Shown here: positions 5,167 to 7,374 of the stretch, piece after piece
Numbering within the stretch: position 1 is the first letter of the stretch
How the letters are laid out: every line of letters begins with the position of its first letter
Assembly: GCA_900548765.1 (NCBI GenBank)
Contig: URLU01000108.1
Coordinates: 1 to 7,374 of the forward strand
From: an uncultured Lachnobacterium sp.
Lineage (GTDB): Bacteria; Bacillota; Clostridia; Lachnospirales; Lachnospiraceae
Length of the DNA stretch: 7,374 nucleotides
Direction of reading: 5' to 3'
Position numbers and translations under genes: made by a program
The notes under the pieces: generated by a model
Told to the model about the DNA's origin: nothing
The model's database searches: none
The model's input: the letters and a program-made list of their open reading frames with translations, nothing else

Positions 5167-6324
5167 TTATTGGTTCTCAGTCTCCGTATTCTGGGTCTTT
5201 GATTCCTTATTCTGAGTCTTTGTAGCTTCTGTTCCATCTGCCCCAACTGTCTCGTTGTAATTAGATGTATCTATACCTTCCGTATCTTTTGTAATACCTG
5301 TTGCATTTACAATTTGTGCACTTGTATCTTTCACAGTATCCGATGGTACATAGTCAGCATCATCATATAAATACTCATGCAGCTGTATAACGTTCGTCTC
5401 CAAATCTGCTGCAACTACAGTTGAACCGCATTTTGGCAGCGACGCTGTGGCAAGCTTAAATGGGAAACCAGTCGTTGACTGAATCTCGTATTTGTTTACA
5501 TCCTTTGCAAGACCTACAAGCTGTGAGATTGAAAGGCTTGTACTAATGTCATCAAATATATCACTGCAAAGGGTTGTAAGAGTCACAACATCTGCTTCCT
5601 TAGCCTTTGCGAGCATCGCCTGAATAACAAGTCTCTGTCTTGATGCTCTTAAGAAATCGTCTCCTGCTGTGTATCTGACACGGGAATAAGCCACAGCCTG
5701 TACGCCATCAAGATGTGTCATTCCTCCACCTGATACATAGCTTGAAGAATAACCTGTAGTCTGCTGTATCTCATCAATATATGGCTGCATCACAGAAGCC
5801 TCATCAGTGGTGACCTCAAGGTCAATGCCTCCAAGAGCGTCTATTGCTTCTATCAGGGCTCTCCAGTCCACACATACATACTCGGTAATTGTAAGGTCGA
5901 GATTAGAGTTCAACATCTGAACTGCGCCCTCAACTCCACCCTTGGCATAGGCTGCATTAGCTTTTCTATAAGTATCGTCCCCTATATCCAGATAGGTATC
6001 TCTGTATACAGAGGCTATCTTTACCTCTTTTGTATCTTCATTTATGCTGGCAATCATAATTGAATCAGAATTTCCAGTATTATAGTTGCCATTTGATCTG
6101 TTATCCAGACCAAACAATGCAATGTTGACATATCCATCCATTGACTCAAGTGCGGCATCACTGAGGTCGTCATTGATTCCTGCATCCTTTAAATCGCCAA
6201 AATTAATCTTACCCAATGTCATATTGTAAAGTGCCAATACAACCAATATAATTACAAGCACAAGAATCTCTACTCCAAACAGCAAGAGCTTCTTTTTTGC
6301 TTTCATTTTTTTTCTTCTAGCCAT
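5167..6324 (-). CDS. LytR-CpsA-Psr (LCP) family cell-wall glycopolymer ligase
   Basis: LCP proteins move glycopolymers (teichoic acids, capsule or similar) from undecaprenyl-pyrophosphate to peptidoglycan on the outer membrane face. This 385-residue protein has a basic cytoplasmic start (MARRKKMKAKKK), one transmembrane helix (13-33) and an external LCP domain (about 65-235), then a C-terminal part and a Thr/Gln/Asn/Glu-rich tail (360-385, with KTQN twice). Expected active-site residues are visible: D74 in FGLDNR, D87 in NSDS, R108 in YRDT, R215 and R217 in SRVR, D222/D223, and R226, R229 and Q230 in the R..RQ motif. In the usual RSD motif the Arg is N85 here. AAGGA before the ATG overlaps the last codons of the zinc-ribbon gene, and only 4 bases separate the genes, so translation is probably coupled. 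The polymer it transfers is unknown. Confidence 0.94.
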   Translation of the reverse strand: MARRKKMKAKKKLLLFGVEILVLVIILVVLALYNMTLGKINFGDLKDAGINDDLSDAALESMDGYVNIALFGLDNRSNGNYNTGNSDSIMIASINEDTKEVKIASVYRDTYLDIGDDTYRKANAAYAKGGVEGAVQMLNSNLDLTITEYVCVDWRALIEAIDALGGIDLEVTTDEASVMQPYIDEIQQTTGYSSSYVSGGGMTHLDGVQAVAYSRVRYTAGDDFLRASRQRLVIQAMLAKAKEADVVTLTTLCSDIFDDISTSLSISQLVGLAKDVNKYEIQSTTGFPFKLATASLPKCGSTVVAADLETNVIQLHEYLYDDADYVPSDTVKDTSAQIVNATGITKDTEGIDTSNYNETVGADGTEATKTQNKESKTQNTETENQ

Positions 6325-6328
6325 CTTA

Positions 6329-6529
6329 TTATCCTTTTTTCCTACAATGAATATACATCCATGCGTCAGAATAATCTTTTCTTTCTTTCTCGCTCATATC
6401 TGAGTACTTTGTAAATTCAAGATTAGTGAGCTTCATCTGCTCATTTCCGCATTTGTAACATTCTACGTCCTTACGGCGGGATACAACGCGTACCCAGCCA
6501 CATTCAGGACATATGTATACTTTCATCAT
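6329..6529 (-). CDS. small zinc-ribbon (rubredoxin-like) protein of unknown function
   Basis: A 66-residue protein with two CxxC knuckles, C7-P-E-C10 and C24-Y-K-C27, 13 residues apart, which should bind one zinc or iron ion. The rest (33-66) is charged and probably helical, with YSDMSEKERKDYSDAW (42-57) and a lone C62. It has no signal peptide or membrane segment, so it should be cytoplasmic. The start is a double ATG (ATGATG). No good ribosome binding site is visible, but the phosphoglucomutase stop codon is only 5 bases upstream, so it is probably translated by re-initiation. Similar small ribbons are often named rubredoxin-like or RNA-polymerase-subunit-M-like; neither name is supported here. 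Its fixed place between phosphoglucomutase and LCP genes suggests a link to envelope sugar metabolism, but that is inference. Confidence 0.85.
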   Translation of the reverse strand: MMKVYICPECGWVRVVSRRKDVECYKCGNEQMKLTNLEFTKYSDMSEKERKDYSDAWMYIHCRKKG

Positions 6530-6534
6530 AATTT

Positions 6535-7374
6535 TTACTCAAACATCTTCAATGTCTCGGCTGATAATTTATCAAGCTTTGCCTGTGAATCTGCAAGTGA
6601 CTCTCCTTTTACTCCAAAATAGAATTTAATCTTAGGCTCTGTGCCTGAAGGACGTACACAGCACCAAGCATTATCCTCAAGTTCATAATACAGTACGTTT
6701 GAGCTAGGAAGTCCTGTAGGAGCAGTCTCGCCTGTCACCATATCTTTTCTTGTGTCATTCTTATAATCTCTTATCGCAAGTACCTTATAGTCACCAATCT
6801 GGGCTGGAGCCTTTTCTCTTGCATTTGACATAATCGTATCAATCTGGGCTGCCCCATCAATACCCTTTAATGTCATTGTAGATATGCCCTCACGATAATA
6901 TCCGTACTTCTCGTACATATCAATCATGCCATCCCAGAGTGTCTTGCCCTGAGACTTGTAGAAAGCTGCTACCTCGCAGAGCATACAAACTGCCGCTGGG
7001 GCATCCTTATCTCTTGCATAGGTTCCTGGAAGGCATCCATAGCTTTCTTCCATTCCGAATACATAATTGTTGCATCCAGTCTTTTCGAACTTAAGCATCT
7101 GCTCACCGATATACTTAAAGCCTGTGAGAACCTCAATAAGCTTAACTCCATATGCAGAGGCAATAGCCTTTGCCATATCTGTAGAAACAATAGACTCTAC
7201 TAAGGCTGGGTTTTCAGGCATGGTATTGTTCTTTGTCTTCTCACTTAAGATATACTCAGCAATAAGCATAGCAGACATATTGCCTGTGAATGTCACATAC
7301 TCACCAGTCTTTGTATCCTTGCAGTATACACCAAGACGATCTGCATCCGGGTCTGTAGCAAGCACGATATCTGC
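6535..7374 (-). CDS. pgcA: phosphoglucomutase / phosphomannomutase family, C-terminal 279 residues (partial)
   Basis: Alpha-D-phosphohexomutase that interconverts hexose 6-phosphate and hexose 1-phosphate through a phosphoserine enzyme. The frame is open to the right edge, so the N-terminal half with the catalytic serine loop lies outside. Numbering from the first visible codon, the metal-binding loop is TDPDADRLG (7-15), the hinge TGFKYIGE (84-91), the sugar-binding loop GMEESYG (107-113) with ARDKDAP (120-126), and the phosphate-binding loop VRPSGTEPKIKF (240-251). The pattern, including SSNVLYYELEDNAWCCVRPSG at low identity detail, is that of the Bacillus PgcA type of about 570-580 residues, which serves UDP-glucose and glycolipid or teichoic-acid synthesis. 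The apparent GTG at 7365 is internal. It is the first visible gene of the operon and ends 5 bases before the zinc-ribbon gene. Preference for glucose over mannose or glucosamine is inferred from the family. Confidence 0.94.
   Translation of the reverse strand, partial: ADIVLATDPDADRLGVYCKDTKTGEYVTFTGNMSAMLIAEYILSEKTKNNTMPENPALVESIVSTDMAKAIASAYGVKLIEVLTGFKYIGEQMLKFEKTGCNNYVFGMEESYGCLPGTYARDKDAPAAVCMLCEVAAFYKSQGKTLWDGMIDMYEKYGYYREGISTMTLKGIDGAAQIDTIMSNAREKAPAQIGDYKVLAIRDYKNDTRKDMVTGETAPTGLPSSNVLYYELEDNAWCCVRPSGTEPKIKFYFGVKGESLADSQAKLDKLSAETLKMFE

Larger units (their letters stand above)
3894..7374 (-). other. four-gene envelope-sugar operon (5' end outside the window)
   Basis: Phosphoglucomutase, zinc-ribbon protein, LCP-family ligase and UAP1-type pyrophosphorylase follow each other on the minus strand with gaps of 5, 4 and 27 bases and no terminator until the hairpin at 3894-3926. 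The tight spacing and the lack of a visible internal promoter point to one transcript. The promoter lies to the right of the window. The enzyme order supports a route from a hexose 6-phosphate to a UDP-sugar used for a wall-linked glycopolymer. Confidence 0.78.

Noticed and set aside
7363..7365. GTG at 7365 as the start of the mutase gene
   Set aside because: It lies in the middle of the conserved metal-binding region and the frame stays open to the window edge, so the gene simply continues to the right.

Overview
The window looks like chromosomal DNA of a low-GC gut Clostridia bacterium, most likely a Lachnospiraceae member of the Roseburia/Agathobacter type. This rests on the AT-rich intergenic DNA, strong AGGAGG-type ribosome binding sites, Gram-positive envelope proteins (LytR-CpsA-Psr, membrane-anchored HtrA, lipoprotein) and the sequence style of the carbamate kinase and phosphoglucomutase. 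The organism is an inference; no rRNA or marker gene is present. All genes but one lie on the minus strand. There is no tRNA, rRNA, CRISPR array, transposase or phage gene.

Left part (1-1161): the first 123 codons of a carbamate kinase (running off the left edge) with a near-consensus sigma-A promoter, then a small secreted lipoprotein gene. Between the lipoprotein and the only plus-strand gene lies a dense run of inverted repeats (1025-1122) that carries extended -10 promoter sequences in both orientations.

Middle part (1162-3930): a plus-strand gene for a 237-residue protein that resembles, from memory, a Lachnospiraceae family with a PD-(D/E)XK-nuclease-like C-terminus, here with a key Asp apparently replaced by Ser. 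It converges on a single-gene unit encoding a membrane-anchored HtrA/DegP-type serine protease with a very long Asn/Gly/Tyr/Thr-rich cytoplasmic tail. Two related copies of an approximately 50-bp intergenic element (1907-1957 and 3844-3893) each abut a strong hairpin terminator.

Right part (3931-7374): a four-gene operon read right to left: phosphoglucomutase (5' end off the window), a 66-residue zinc-ribbon protein, an LCP-family wall-polymer ligase, and a UDP-sugar pyrophosphorylase of the UAP1/UDPGP type that begins with TTG. Gaps are 5, 4 and 27 bases, and a hairpin closes the unit. The logic is sugar-6-P to sugar-1-P to UDP-sugar, with LCP attaching a finished glycopolymer to the cell wall, so the operon probably serves envelope or exopolysaccharide synthesis.

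Most of the window is ordinary core-type DNA. No clearly new system is visible. The items most worth checking are the palindromic element at 1025-1122, the paired intergenic repeat/terminator units, the apparently inactivated nuclease-like protein, and the small zinc-ribbon protein embedded in the operon.
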